A DNA stretch of 5,836 nucleotides, taken from the NCBI GenBank assembly GCA_018623785.1, contig JAAZVD010000112.1:1-5836 (forward strand), read 5' to 3'. This document shows, in pieces, positions 5,806-5,836 of this stretch. Positions within the stretch are counted from its first letter, which is position 1, and every line of letters begins with the position of its first letter. The DNA is from Bacteroidota bacterium. GTDB lineage: Bacteria > Bacteroidota > Rhodothermia > Rhodothermales > UBA10348. The position numbers were made by a program, and so were the translations under genes. The notes under the pieces are model-generated. The model ran no database searches. It saw only the letters and a program-made list of their open reading frames with translations, and was not told the DNA's origin.

Positions 5806-5836
5806 CGGTCCTTACTGTGATTCTGATTTAGCCGAC

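Overview
The window carries four well-supported protein genes, all on the + strand, plus one possible small membrane-protein gene. In order they are ssb (single-stranded DNA-binding protein), a sodium-dependent transporter of the NSS/SNF family, a CNNM/CBS/CorC-type membrane protein that resembles GldE, and purF (the first enzyme of purine synthesis). All are core or housekeeping types. I see no insertion sequence, CRISPR array, tRNA, rRNA or phage gene.

The organism is a bacterium of moderately high GC. An ssb close to a GldE-like CNNM gene recalls the mutY-ssb-gldE-gldD order of many Bacteroidota. Most starts lack a Shine-Dalgarno sequence, and the best promoter candidate fits both a sigma70 and a Bacteroidota-type spacing. 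I therefore lean to the Bacteroidota/Rhodothermota side of the tree. This is inference from layout and start sites, not a database match.

Layout: 1-103 holds the possible tail of an upstream ORF and the strong ribosome site of ssb. 104-568 is ssb, followed by a very stable terminator hairpin (629-681) and a second, smaller hairpin with a T-rich tail (688-717). 721-803 is rich in nested and mutually exclusive inverted repeats and lies in the leader of the transporter gene (874-2241). After a 100-base gap without an evident terminator comes the CNNM gene (2342-3652), probably cotranscribed with the transporter. A 156-base gap with a weak promoter candidate and an imperfect inverted repeat leads to purF (3809-5314), which ends in a textbook terminator (5356-5395).

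The last 440 bases are the least explained part. An AT-rich stretch with a 26-bp inverted repeat and a promoter-like pair (5489-5517) is followed by a 30-codon ORF for a one-helix membrane peptide (5613-5705) and a good terminator (5770-5805). This looks like a separate transcript of about 280 bases, either a small mRNA or an sRNA.

The four main genes do not form one pathway: DNA replication and repair, solute uptake, a membrane ion or gliding-related protein, and purine synthesis. The terminators after ssb and purF suggest at least four transcription units: ssb, transporter plus CNNM, purF, and the small 3' unit.
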